The position numbers were made by a program, and so were the translations under genes. The notes beneath the pieces are model-generated. The model did not search any database. It saw only the letters and a program-made list of their open reading frames with translations, and was not told the origin of the DNA. A stretch of DNA of 64,000 nt. Origin: an uncultured Caldilineaceae bacterium (GTDB taxonomy: Bacteria; Chloroflexota; Anaerolineae; Caldilineales; Caldilineaceae). This document shows positions 1 to 9,407 of the stretch, in pieces. The first letter of the stretch is position 1. The number at the start of each line of letters is the position of its first letter. The stretch spans positions 4,939,405 through 5,003,404 of the forward strand of contig OX638330.1 in the NCBI GenBank assembly GCA_951812725.1, in the 5' to 3' direction.

Positions 1-2074
1 TGTTGAGATGCAGTGCCTCAAGGCTGGCGAGGTTGCCCAACTCGGATGGGATCGATCCAGTCAACTCGTTGCGTGAGATGTACAGCCTTTTCAGTTTAGT
101 GAGGTTGCCCAGGGTGGAAGGTATCGAACCGTTCAGCTTGTTGTTGTTCAGGAAAAACTGTTCGAGATTGGTGAGATCTCCCAGCGATGATGGTATTGAT
201 CCGGTCAGTTGGTTCCTGTCCAGGTAGAGGCTTTCCAGACTGGAAAGGTTGCCCAGCGTTGACGGTATCGATCCGCTGAGGTCATTCCTCAAGAGGTGCA
301 GTTCCTCGAGTTTGGAGAGTTGACCAAGTTCTGAAGGAATTGAACCGTTCAGCCTGTTTCCTCTGAAGCTCAGATAGACGAGCCTGGAGAGTTGACCGAT
401 TTCGGGAGGAATTGGACCATGCAGATTGTTTCCTCTGTCCGGATCAGTGCCTCTGAGATTGAGACTAACTACGAAGCCGTCTTCATCGGTGTCAACGCCA
501 TACCAGTGGCCAACGGGATTTTCGCTCAGCCAGTTGCCATTCGCTATCCAGTTGTCGCCGCCGGTTGCGTTATAGAGGGCGACCAGCGCGGCCCTCTCCG
601 CTATGGTTGCAGAGATAACCATTGAAGCGTCCACCGTTGCAGTGGCTGTGGCGGTCGCCGTAAATTTCGGCGTTGAGGTGTGCGTAACGGTTGGCGTAAC
701 CGTAGCGGTTGCAGTGGGCGTAGCGGTGGCAGTGGGCACCTGCTGCTGTTGTGACTGCTGCTGTTGTACCTGCTGCTGTTGTACACGCAGCGTAGCTGTT
801 GCCGTCGCCGTGGGCGTCGGTGTGTGCGGCTGTGTCGGGACATCGGCTCTGGCGAAATTTGACTGCTCGCTCAGGCCTCCTGCATTCCTTGCCTTGACGC
901 GATAGAAGTAGCGCGTTTCGGACGAAACCGTGTCGTCGACATACTGTGTAGCCGTGCTGCCGGTGTCGTCGGCTATGATCGTGAACTGCCCCACCGCATC
1001 TACAGCAGGATTGCGCCGCAGTATCTGGTAACCCGTAATGCTGCTGTCGCTGGGGTCGTTCCAGGTCAGCGTCACCGAACTGTGCGTTGTCTCTGCCTGC
1101 AGGTTCTGTGGCGCGGCCGGCGCGGCAACTGTCGGTGTTGCCGTGGCCGTATTCTCAGGTGTAGACGTATGCGTAACGGTTGGCGTAGACGTCGACGTTT
1201 CAGTTGGCGTTTCAGTTGGCGTTGGTGTATGCGGCTGTGTCGGAATATTGGCTCTGACGTAGTCGGACCGCTCGCTCAGGCCACCTGCGTTCCTCGCCTT
1301 AACCCGATAAACGTAGCGCGTTTCGGACGAAACCGTGTCGTCGACATACTGTGTAGCCGTGCTGCCGGTGTCGTCTGCGATGATCGTGAACTGCCCTACC
1401 GCATCCACTGCACGGTCGCGCCGCAGGATCTGGTAACCCGTAATGCTGCTGTCGCCGGGGTCGTTCCAGGTCAACGTTACCGAACTGTGCGTTGTCTCTG
1501 CCTGCAGGTTCTGGGGTTGCGCCGGCGCCGCAACTGTCGGTGTTGCCGTGGCCGTATTCTCAGGTGTAGACGTGTGCGTAACGGTTGGCGTCGAGGTAGC
1601 AGTCGTAGTAGGGGTCGCGGTGGACGTTGCAGTCGATGTTGCCGTGGGCGCAGACGCAACCACTGCCTCAACCTGTTCGCTCCACCCTCCGGGTCCGCCC
1701 TCGTCGTAGCGGGCGCGTAGCTTCACTTTGTAGCGCACTCCTTCGTCCAGGCCGGTGATCGTGTACGAAGGCTCCGTCGGGAAGGCATTGCCCGACTCGT
1801 CTGTCCAGGTCTTGAAGTTCTCGCCCACGCGCGCCCAGCTGATCCTGTAATCGCGGGGCGTATTTGCCGGCGCATCCCACGACACATCCAGCTCGCCCGG
1901 CTGGGTGCTTTCAATGCGCACCGTGCCGACCGCTTTCGTGTCATCCTGCGCAAGTGCCGGCTGGCGCCCGGTCAGCACAATAACTGCATATGCGAGCATC
2001 AGCGCCACAAACAGGACCAGGACTTTCCGTGCATTTCCAGGGAAGTAAGACGTACGCGTGTCCGACGGCTGCAT
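1..2074 (-). CDS. FN3 and leucine-rich-repeat surface protein, copy 1 (3' end beyond window)
   Basis: This is a partial gene whose C-terminal part lies left of the window. The frame is open from the ATG to the edge, about 691 codons, and is in register with the complete paralogue next to it. The order is a basic N-terminus, one hydrophobic export segment, three fibronectin type III domains separated by Thr/Pro-rich linkers (TATPT-type), a short Gln-rich stretch, an LRR-capping motif (ALVALYNATGG, NWL) and then 24-residue plant-type LRRs of the form L-x-x-N-x-L-x-G-x-I-P-x-x-L-G. The start was chosen by identity with the paralogue. Known for such folds: cell-surface adhesion or ligand binding. 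The actual ligand cannot be inferred. Its Gln-rich stretch differs from that of the paralogue, so the copies are not identical. Confidence 0.85.
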   Translation of the reverse strand, partial: MQPSDTRTSYFPGNARKVLVLFVALMLAYAVIVLTGRQPALAQDDTKAVGTVRIESTQPGELDVSWDAPANTPRDYRISWARVGENFKTWTDESGNAFPTEPSYTITGLDEGVRYKVKLRARYDEGGPGGWSEQVEAVVASAPTATSTATSTATPTTTATSTPTVTHTSTPENTATATPTVAAPAQPQNLQAETTHSSVTLTWNDPGDSSITGYQILRRDRAVDAVGQFTIIADDTGSTATQYVDDTVSSETRYVYRVKARNAGGLSERSDYVRANIPTQPHTPTPTETPTETSTSTPTVTHTSTPENTATATPTVAAPAAPQNLQAETTHSSVTLTWNDPSDSSITGYQILRRNPAVDAVGQFTIIADDTGSTATQYVDDTVSSETRYFYRVKARNAGGLSEQSNFARADVPTQPHTPTPTATATATLRVQQQQVQQQQSQQQQVPTATATPTATATVTPTVTHTSTPKFTATATATATVDASMVISATIAERAALVALYNATGGDNWIANGNWLSENPVGHWYGVDTDEDGFVVSLNLRGTDPDRGNNLHGPIPPEIGQLSRLVYLSFRGNRLNGSIPSELGQLSKLEELHLLRNDLSGSIPSTLGNLSSLESLYLDRNQLTGSIPSSLGDLTNLEQFFLNNNKLNGSIPSTLGNLTKLKRLYISRNELTGSIPSELGNLASLEALHLN

Positions 2075-2465
2075 CGAATCTGCTCCTTCGCGGTGCGTTT
2101 CTCGAAAAGACAGGCAGTAACAGTGCCTCTCTCTCTCATATGACCAGAATGCGGCTGGCCGACCGCTGGTACAGTTCCATGGCTATGTCCATGGCTTAGC
2201 CGACAGATTCTGGCGTTCAGAGTCTGTTGCAAAGAGGCCTGACTGCAGGAAAGGGAGCAGCCAGGACGACCTCGCCTCATGGGCCTTTTCCAGGGAAACT
2301 GTGGCCGGATCGGGGCTCCTTCTGGAAGGGGATTGATTCGAATCTATTGAATATCTTCGGTCCCCTGACTATATAAAATAGCTGAAATGTACAGCATTTG
2401 TCCTGCTATTTTGGACCAGATTTGGTAACTTAAGGGTTCCGGTTTCGGTCCATTCGCGTGTGGGG
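2075..2465. repeat. Duplicated upstream region, copy 1
   Basis: The roughly 390 bases before the first LRR gene closely match those before the second one, so the duplication that made the two paralogues included the 5' flank. Conserved landmarks are the stretch around the paired ATG-proximal segments, an AACTTAAGGG motif and a GGGGAGCAGTTCCACCTT block. It probably carries the promoter, transcribed on the minus strand, but no convincing -35/-10 pair could be chosen. Confidence 0.7.
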
Positions 2466-3047
2466 AGCAGTTCCACCTTCTGTCCTGCGACTCCGGGCTG
2501 ACCAGCGTCCGTCTGGGCGGTCGGTTCTGCGGCCCTCCCTTGTACGGGGGAGCCCCCCGCCCGCAACGGCCGTTGTTAACCCGCGCCGCAGCCGGACAGA
2601 TCCCTCTAAAGTAATGTCTGGAAACATATGAAGGTGATACTGCTATACCAGATGTTTAGCCGATTGACGCTGGGGTGGTCACGCTCATATATTCTGATTC
2701 CAGTACTGCGCGCGACCAGTTCTGGCTTATATTCCTGCTCTACTACGGTGAAGAAAATTTGCCGCTGGCAGAACTTGAGCCCTGGAACTGGACCATGAGC
2801 TTGGGTATCCAATACAGTAATACTCTGAGCACGGTAATACTCTGAACACATGAAGGGATAGGTCAGCCGCCTGTTCACCGCCCAGACTGCCCCTCTGTTC
2901 GTTGTGTTCCAGGCGCGCAGTTCCCGGACCCCTTATTCCGCGCGATCCAGTCGCCCTCCCACCACGCGCCCCGCCCCAGAACAGGAGAGCCACTCAGCCC
3001 CGGCACATCCGGGACTGGGCGGCTCCTGTCTGGCGCCGGTGCCCTGG
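2466..3047. other. Intergenic region without a supported gene
   Basis: No coding sequence is supported. It holds a degenerate copy of the GC-rich double-hairpin core found in the MITE family (about 2505-2580) and a short direct repeat, TAATACTCTGARCACGG/A, at about 2818-2850. The small open frames here have no recognisable motif. Confidence 0.5.
2505..2580 (-). repeat. Degenerate MITE core (double hairpin), no terminal repeats
   Basis: The stretch has the same order as the core of the full MITEs read in reverse: GGGCGGTCGG, a GC-rich hairpin, CCTCCCTTGT, then a second hairpin and CGCAACG. Both stems carry substitutions and no GTAAC-type end was found nearby, so it is read as an old fragment. 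Confidence 0.45.
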
Positions 3048-6000
3048 CTACTCGCAGTCGGACAAGCCAAGACTGTCGATGTCATTAGTGGTTACGTCAC
3101 GCAGGGTTGGCGGCACACAGCCGGTCAACTGGTTTCCTGACAGGCCTATGGCGATGAGGTCGGTCAGATCGCCCAGTTGGGACGGGATGCTGCCGGTCAG
3201 TTCGTTGTCTTGAAGGAAAAGCCCCTTCAGCGTTGTGAGGTCGCCCAACTGCGACGGAATGCTCCCACTCAGATTGTTCTTATGTATATACAGGAATTGC
3301 ACGCTGGGAAGATTGCCCAGTTGGGACGGGATGCTGCCGGTCAGCTTGTTGTCATTAAGGTAAAACCCCCTCACCTTTGTGAGGTTGCCCAACTGGGACG
3401 GGATGCTCCCGGTCAGATCGTTGTGATCTAAGATCAAATTTTCCAGGTTGGACAGGCTGCCCAGCTGCGAAGGGATGGTCCCGTCCAACTTGTTGCCTGG
3501 AAGGTCCAGTCTTTTCAATTTGGAGAGGTTTCCCAGTTGGGACGGGATGCTGCCGGTCAACCCGTTACGACCTAAGGCCAAGCTTTCGAGGTTGGAAAAA
3601 CTGCCCAGTTGGGACGGGATGGTCCCGGTCAGTTGGTTGCTGGACAGGTCCAGTTTTTTCAGTTTGGAGAGGTTTCCCAGTTGGGACGGGATGCTGCCGG
3701 TCAGCCCGTTGCGATATAAGGTCAATCTTTCCAGGTTGGAAAGACTACCCAACTGCGACGGGATGGTCCCGGTCAGTTGGTTTCTGGATAGGTCAACATA
3801 AACCAGATTCGTGAGGTTTCCCAGCTGCGACGGGATACTCCCGGTCAGGTTGTTTCGTGCAAAGTCCAGATTTCCCAGGTTGGATAGGCTGCCCAGCTGC
3901 GTTGGGATCGTCCCGCTGAGGTCATTGTAGTCAAGACCCAGACCTGTGAGGTTGGAAAGATTTCCCAGCGAGGAAGGAATGGACCCACTCAGATTGTTAA
4001 ATGACAGATAGAGTTTCTCCAGGCTTGCGAGTTGACCCAGTTCGGTTGGAATTGTTCCAGTCAGATTATTGCTGTTAAGGATGAGCTTTGTGACACGGCC
4101 TTGATCGTTGGTGGTAACGCCATACCATTCACTGAGGGGCTCGTTGCTCAGCCAGTTGGATTCTCGGGTCCAGCTGATCCCGCCCGTGGCGTTGTAGAGC
4201 GCTACAAGCGCCGCTCTGTCGGAACTGACGGAACCTGGTACAGGCGTGGCTGTCACCGTAGGAGTGGGCGTCGCGGTCGCGTTGGGAACAAGCGTCGGGG
4301 TAATCGTTGGGGTCGCGGTGGAAGTCGGTGTAGCGGTTGTCGTCGGGGTCGCGGTAGGCGTATGCGTAGGATCTCCGCAGTATATGAGACCCGTTTCAGC
4401 CAGGTCATTGATGCTAACGTCTCTAAGACCGGCCGGAAGGCATCCAGTCAGCGCGTTGCCTGCGAGCTTCAGGCCAGTCAGGTTGGTCAGGTCTTCCAGC
4501 GTTGACGGCACCTCTCCACTCAGCTGATTATTGGCAAGATGCAGCAATATGATTGAGGAGAGGTCACCGAGCTCTGAAGGGATGGACCCGCTGAGCTGGT
4601 TGTTGGAAAGAGCCAGCCAGGTGAGTGAGGAGAGGTTACCGAGTTCTGCAGGGATGGACCCGCTGAACCGATTGTCGTTAAGGAACAGGTTCTGCAGCGT
4701 GGAGAGGCCGCCCAGGTGCGAAGGAATCGTCCCGGTCAACCGGTTGTCTGTAAGGAGCAGATAACCCAGTTTGGGGAGGTCGGATATCTCTGATGGGATT
4801 GACCCGCTCAGATGATTATACCAGAGGCCCAGGGATGTCAGATTGGACAGGCTGCCCAGCTCTGATGGGATTGACCCGGTTAACTGATTCATGCCGAGGT
4901 ACAGAGTCTGCAGATTGGACAGGCTGCCCAACGCTGACGGGATTGTTCCGCTCAGTTGGTTGGACTCGAGGTCCAGAAATTTCAGATTTGAAAGGTTGCC
5001 CAGTTCTGACGGTATCGCCCCACTCAGGCTGTTGCTGGTGAGATACATTTCCTCAAGGCTGGCGAGGTTGCCCAGTTCGGATGGGATCGCTCCGCTCAGC
5101 TTGTTGTCTGAGATCATCAGCCTTTTCAGATTGGTGAGGTTGCCCAGCGTGGAAGGTATGGAAAGGTCCAGACTGTTGTCCGACAGCGAAAGGTGTACGA
5201 GATTGGTGAGACTCCCCAACGATGATGGTATTGCTCCGGTCAGTTGGTTCCTCCCCAGGTAGAGGCTTTCCAGACTGGCGAGGTTGCCCAGCGATGACGG
5301 TATCGACCCGCTGAGATCATTCCTGGAGAGTTGCAGATGCTCGAGCTTGGAGAGTTGACCGAGTTCTGAAGGAACTGAACCGGTCAGCTTGTTTTCTCTG
5401 AGATTGAGGCGAACTACGAAGCCATCGTCGTCGGTGTCGACGCCATGCCAGGAATCGATGGGATTTTCGCTCAGCCAGTGTTGATTCTCTTTCCAGTTGT
5501 CGCCGTCGGTTGCGTTATAGAGAGCGACCAGCGCGGCCTTTTCCGCTATGGTTGCAGAGATAACGGTTGAAGCGTCCACCGTTGCAGTGGCTGTGGCGGT
5601 CGCCGTAAACGCCGGCGTTGAGGTGTGCGTAACGGTTGGCGTAACCGTTGCGGTTGCAGTGGGCGTAGCGGTGGCAGTGGGCGCCTGCAGCTCTTGTACC
5701 TGCTGCTGCTGTTGTACCTGCTGCAGTTGCACACGCAGCGTAGCTGTTGCCGTCGCCGTGGGCGTTGGTGTATGCGGCTGTGTCGGGACATCGGCTCTGG
5801 CGAAATTTGACTGCTCGCTCAGTCCACCAGCGTTTCTCGCCTTGACGCGATAGAAGTAGCGCGTATCGGACGAAACCGTTTCGTCGACATACTGTGTAGC
5901 CGTGCTGCCGGTGTCGTCGGCTATGATCGTGAACTGCCCCACCGCATCTACAGCAGGATTGCGCCGCAGTATCTGGTAACCCGTAATGCTGCTGTCGCTG

Positions 6001-7010
6001 GGGTCGTTCCAGGTCAGCGTCACCGAACTGTGCGTTGTCTCTGCCTGCAGGTTCTGTGGCGCGGCCGGCGCGGCAACTGTCGGTGTTGCCGTGGCCGTAA
6101 TCTCAGGTGTAGACGTGTGCGTAACGGTTGGCGTCGACGTCGACGTTACAGTAGATGTTGCCGTGGGCGGCGCTGTCGGAATATTGGCTCTGACGTAGTC
6201 GGACCACTCGCTCAGGCCTCCTGCGTTCCTTGCCTTGACCCGATAGACGTAGCGCGTTTCGGACGAAACCGTGTCGTCGACATACTGTGTAGCCGTGCTG
6301 CCGGTGTCATCCGCGATGATCGTGAACTGCCCCACCGCATCCACAGCACGGTCGCGCCGCAGGATCTGGTAACCCGTAATGCTGCTGTCGCCGGGGTCGT
6401 TCCAGGTCAACGTTACCGAACTGTGCGTTGTCTCTGCCTGCAGGTTCTGGGGTGGCGCCGGCGCCGCAACTGTCGGCGTTGCCGTGGCCGTATTCTCAGG
6501 TGTAGACGTGTGCGTAACGGTTGGCGTCGACGTCGCTGTCGTAGTGGGGGTCGCGGTGGATGTTGCAGTCGATGTTGCCGTGGGCGCAGACGCAACCACT
6601 GCCTCAACCTGTTCGCTCCACCCTCCGGGTCCGCCCTCATCGTAGCGGGCGCGCAGCTTCACCTTGTAGCGCACACCTTCGTCCAGACCGGTGATCGTGT
6701 ACGAAGGCTCCGTCGGGAAGGCATTGCCCGACTCGTCTGTCCAGGTCTTGAAGTTCTCACCCACGCGCGCCCAGCTGATCCTGTAATCGCGGGGGGTATT
6801 TGCCGGCGCATCCCACGACACATCCAGCTCCCCCGGCTGGATGCTTTCAATGCGCACCGTGACGACCGCTTTCGTGTCATTCTGCGCAAATGCCGGCTGG
6901 CGCCCGGTCAGCACAATAACTGCATATGCGAGCATCAGCGCCACAAACAGGACCAGGACTTTCCGTGCATTTCCAGGGAAGTAAGACGTACGCGTGTCCG
7001 ACGGCTGCAT
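3048..7010 (-). CDS. FN3 and leucine-rich-repeat surface protein, copy 2
   Basis: The predicted protein of 1320 residues is exported and surface-associated. A hydrophobic segment at residues 18-35 ends in an AFA cleavage-like site near residue 42. FN3 domains lie at about 48-140, 184-277 and 317-410, joined by Thr/Ala/Pro linkers. A Gln-rich stretch (about 425-442) leads into a first LRR block (about 485-860) beginning with the cap motif ALVALYNATDGDNW. After another Thr/Pro linker comes a second LRR block (about 935-1318) with its own cap. The repeats are plant-type, SIPSQLG-like, 24 residues long. FN3 and LRR modules usually bind proteins or glycans, so adhesion is inferred. No cell-wall anchor motif is visible at the C-terminus, so how the protein is retained is unclear. 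Confidence 0.92.
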   Translation of the reverse strand: MQPSDTRTSYFPGNARKVLVLFVALMLAYAVIVLTGRQPAFAQNDTKAVVTVRIESIQPGELDVSWDAPANTPRDYRISWARVGENFKTWTDESGNAFPTEPSYTITGLDEGVRYKVKLRARYDEGGPGGWSEQVEAVVASAPTATSTATSTATPTTTATSTPTVTHTSTPENTATATPTVAAPAPPQNLQAETTHSSVTLTWNDPGDSSITGYQILRRDRAVDAVGQFTIIADDTGSTATQYVDDTVSSETRYVYRVKARNAGGLSEWSDYVRANIPTAPPTATSTVTSTSTPTVTHTSTPEITATATPTVAAPAAPQNLQAETTHSSVTLTWNDPSDSSITGYQILRRNPAVDAVGQFTIIADDTGSTATQYVDETVSSDTRYFYRVKARNAGGLSEQSNFARADVPTQPHTPTPTATATATLRVQLQQVQQQQQVQELQAPTATATPTATATVTPTVTHTSTPAFTATATATATVDASTVISATIAEKAALVALYNATDGDNWKENQHWLSENPIDSWHGVDTDDDGFVVRLNLRENKLTGSVPSELGQLSKLEHLQLSRNDLSGSIPSSLGNLASLESLYLGRNQLTGAIPSSLGSLTNLVHLSLSDNSLDLSIPSTLGNLTNLKRLMISDNKLSGAIPSELGNLASLEEMYLTSNSLSGAIPSELGNLSNLKFLDLESNQLSGTIPSALGSLSNLQTLYLGMNQLTGSIPSELGSLSNLTSLGLWYNHLSGSIPSEISDLPKLGYLLLTDNRLTGTIPSHLGGLSTLQNLFLNDNRFSGSIPAELGNLSSLTWLALSNNQLSGSIPSELGDLSSIILLHLANNQLSGEVPSTLEDLTNLTGLKLAGNALTGCLPAGLRDVSINDLAETGLIYCGDPTHTPTATPTTTATPTSTATPTITPTLVPNATATPTPTVTATPVPGSVSSDRAALVALYNATGGISWTRESNWLSNEPLSEWYGVTTNDQGRVTKLILNSNNLTGTIPTELGQLASLEKLYLSFNNLSGSIPSSLGNLSNLTGLGLDYNDLSGTIPTQLGSLSNLGNLDFARNNLTGSIPSQLGNLTNLVYVDLSRNQLTGTIPSQLGSLSNLERLTLYRNGLTGSIPSQLGNLSKLKKLDLSSNQLTGTIPSQLGSFSNLESLALGRNGLTGSIPSQLGNLSKLKRLDLPGNKLDGTIPSQLGSLSNLENLILDHNDLTGSIPSQLGNLTKVRGFYLNDNKLTGSIPSQLGNLPSVQFLYIHKNNLSGSIPSQLGDLTTLKGLFLQDNELTGSIPSQLGDLTDLIAIGLSGNQLTGCVPPTLRDVTTNDIDSLGLSDCE

Positions 7011-7440
7011 CGAATCTGCTCCTTCGCGGTGAGTTTCTCGAAAAGACAGGCAGTAACAGTGCCTCCCTCTCCCATATGACCAGGATGCGGCTGACCGACC
7101 GCTGGTACAGTTCCATCGCTATGTCCATGGCTCAGTTGACAGATTCTGGAGTTCAGAGTCTGCCGCAAAGAGGCCTGACTGCAGGAAAGGGAGCAGCCAG
7201 GACGACCTCGCCTCATGGGCCTTTTCCAGGAAACTGTGGACAGACTGGGGTGCCGCCTGCGGGAGGCTACTACAATTTATGCTGAATGCAACATTCTTTT
7301 CGGTGAGGTAATAGTTATCACAATTATAATAGTGTGATGTACAGATTTTGTCCTGGAAAATTGGACCGATTTTGGAAACTTAAGGGTCCCGATTTCGGTC
7401 CATTTGATGCTTGGGGAGCAGTTCCACCTTTTGCCGGGTG
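7011..7440. repeat. Duplicated upstream region, copy 2
   Basis: This is the counterpart of the region before copy 1, with the same AACTTAAGGG and GGGGAGCAGTTCCACCTT landmarks. It contains an inverted repeat, TGGACCGA (7362-7369) against TCGGTCCA (7395-7402), that is degraded in copy 1. It likely carries the minus-strand promoter of the LRR gene. Confidence 0.7.
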
Positions 7441-8014
7441 TGCGGCGCCGGTGCACGCGTCATCCTGAGGCGCGACTCTCGGGGCCAGCGGACTGAACGT
7501 CAGTCAGTGCCTCCTCAGACCCGGCACACGCCGGATGCCTCGCGGGTTCATGGCCTCGCTACTGGGAGCGCGGATGTCCCGGCCGCGCCTTCGGCGAACA
7601 CAGAATGTCCCAACCTGCCCCACCCGCGCCCCGCCGGCCCTCCTTGACACAGGGCCAAACAGCCTGGACGCCCAAGAAATTGACGTTTTCCCCTGGAAAG
7701 CAGAGCTTTCTGAACCTGTTTGCGCGTTCGCGGGCGCAGTGCGATAATGCCCCCAATTCAGCCTTCGGCCGCTGCTGTCCGACCGCATCATCGGTTACCA
7801 CGCCAAAGACCAGGGGGCAGCGCATCGTATAACCCTTCATTGCTCTGCACACGGGCCAGTTTCGCCGCAATCCCCTACGCAGGCACACGCCCGAGCCTTT
7901 ACCAACCGCACTATCCTGATCCAGGCAACCGTTCGCCCGGCATAGTCTCGCTGATTTAGCGTTCTCTGCGTCATATCCCGATTCCCTTTCCATTCAACGA
8001 AGGAGACACACACC
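7441..8014. other. Intergenic region without a supported gene
   Basis: Several short open frames on both strands have no family signature and overlap one another, as expected for GC-rich non-coding sequence. The last 20 bases hold the ribosome-binding site (GAAGGAG) of the lipoprotein gene. No clear sigma-70 promoter was picked. Confidence 0.5.
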
Positions 8015-9343
8015 ATGCACAAGCAACTCAGTCGACGCGAGTTTATGCGCAACGCCGGCCTGGCCGGCACGGGTTTGGCACTTGCCGCCTGCGCGCCCGT
8101 CGCCCAGGACGGCGCCATGGACGAAGGCGGCATGATGGCAGAGAAGGAGACCGCCTACATTTTCGACTACGACCCCACCGGCACCGATGCCTGGGTCGAA
8201 GCCGACCAGCAGTTCATCGACTATTTCACCGAGAAATACCCGGACTATGAGATTATTCGTGAACAGGCGCCCTGGGCCGGCTTCACCGAAAAGCTGCTTA
8301 CCTCCATCGCAGGCGGTTCCGAGTATGACGTCATCTACGGCTACTGGCAGTGGCTGCCGCTCTTCATCGAGAACAACGTCATCGGCCCGCTGGACGATCT
8401 GATCGACGCCGATACCGAGATCTCCGCCGACGACTTCTTCGACTACGCCAAAGAGACCGTCGAAGGTGAAACTTTCGGCCTCGCCTGGTTCATCAGCGGC
8501 TGGCTGCACTGGTTCAACCTGTCTGCGGTCAACGAAGCCGGCTATACCACCCCCAAAGAGATGAACGAGAACGGCGAGTGGGACTACGACGCCTGGTTCC
8601 AGTTTGCCAAAGACTTCACCAGCGAACAGGACGGCGTTCCCATTTACGGTTACGACATGTCCTCCGCCCGCAGCGTTTCGGTCTACGTCATGCTCGCCTG
8701 GGCCTGGGGCACCCAACAGTGGGCCGATGACTTCTCCACCAGCCTCATGGACTCCGAAGAGAACGTCGCCCTCTGGAAATGGATACAACAGTTCTACAAC
8801 GAAGGGCTGACCCCGCAACCCGGCGCCAGCACGCCCGACCAGCCGCTGAGCTATACCAACGGCCGCGCCGTGGCCACCATGGCCGGACAGTGGTACACCC
8901 GTAATATCGTCCAGGACGGCGCGCCCGATATCTTCGACATCGGCATGGTGCCCTTCCCCAAAGGCCCCAGCGGTCAGTATTCCGTCGCCGCGCTCAACTC
9001 CTTCTACTTCTCAAGCAGCCCCGGCAGCGTCGATCCCGCCTGGGCCTGGTACAAGGAGCGCTCCTTCTCCGAAGCCGCAGCCGGCATCTACGCCAGTATC
9101 GGCGGCGGCCGCTTCCCCTCCATCAAGAGCGTCGCACCCGCCACCGTCTATGAATGGGAGGACACCGAGGTCTACGAGGCCATCCGCCCCATCCTGCGCA
9201 CCTACAGCACCAGCCCCCAAGAGTCTGAATGGATCAATACCTACTGGAACGTGGCTTGGGATGAGATGGTGCTTGCGACCCGACCCATCGAGGAAATTCT
9301 CGGCCAGCTCGCCGAAGAATCGACCGCCCTCGTCAACTCGTAA
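8015..9343 (+). CDS. Sugar ABC transporter substrate-binding lipoprotein (CUT1 type)
   Basis: This is an extracellular solute-binding protein (family 1) of 442 residues that would capture a sugar or oligosaccharide outside the membrane. The N-terminus has a twin-arginine motif (SRREFM, residues 6-11) and a lipobox LALAAC with Cys26, so it is likely exported by Tat and lipidated. The ATG follows GAAGGAG at good spacing. The mature part has the aromatic-rich binding-protein pattern, for example WYTRNIVQDGAP and DIGMVPFPKG. Two permease genes follow in the same direction, separated by a hairpin that may favour higher lipoprotein expression. The substrate is not readable from sequence. Confidence 0.92.
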   Translation: MHKQLSRREFMRNAGLAGTGLALAACAPVAQDGAMDEGGMMAEKETAYIFDYDPTGTDAWVEADQQFIDYFTEKYPDYEIIREQAPWAGFTEKLLTSIAGGSEYDVIYGYWQWLPLFIENNVIGPLDDLIDADTEISADDFFDYAKETVEGETFGLAWFISGWLHWFNLSAVNEAGYTTPKEMNENGEWDYDAWFQFAKDFTSEQDGVPIYGYDMSSARSVSVYVMLAWAWGTQQWADDFSTSLMDSEENVALWKWIQQFYNEGLTPQPGASTPDQPLSYTNGRAVATMAGQWYTRNIVQDGAPDIFDIGMVPFPKGPSGQYSVAALNSFYFSSSPGSVDPAWAWYKERSFSEAAAGIYASIGGGRFPSIKSVAPATVYEWEDTEVYEAIRPILRTYSTSPQESEWINTYWNVAWDEMVLATRPIEEILGQLAEESTALVNS

Positions 9344-9347
9344 TCGT

Positions 9348-9394
9348 AGTAGTCAGTGGCCAGTCGTCCTTGTAACGACTGGCCACTGACTACT
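9348..9394 (+). promoter_or_regulatory. Perfect 20-bp stem hairpin between binding protein and permease
   Basis: Arms at 9348-9367 and 9375-9394 are perfectly complementary over 20 bp, with a 7-base loop. It begins 4 bases after the lipoprotein stop and ends 14 bases before the permease ATG. No U-tract follows, so it is probably an mRNA-stabilising or attenuating hairpin, as is common after binding-protein genes, rather than a strong terminator. The stem is built from AGTCAGTGGCCAGT, a motif that recurs in degenerate form elsewhere in the window. Confidence 0.7.
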
Positions 9395-9407
9395 ATCCAC
9401 TGCCCTT

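Noticed and set aside
6030..7079. Plus-strand open frame of 349 codons, Arg- and Cys-rich
   Set aside because: It lies antisense to the FN3 part of the LRR protein and its composition reflects GC-rich third positions.
7559..7993. Minus-strand open frame of 144 codons upstream of the importer
   Set aside because: No family motif or ribosome-binding site, and overlapping frames on the other strand look equally open.
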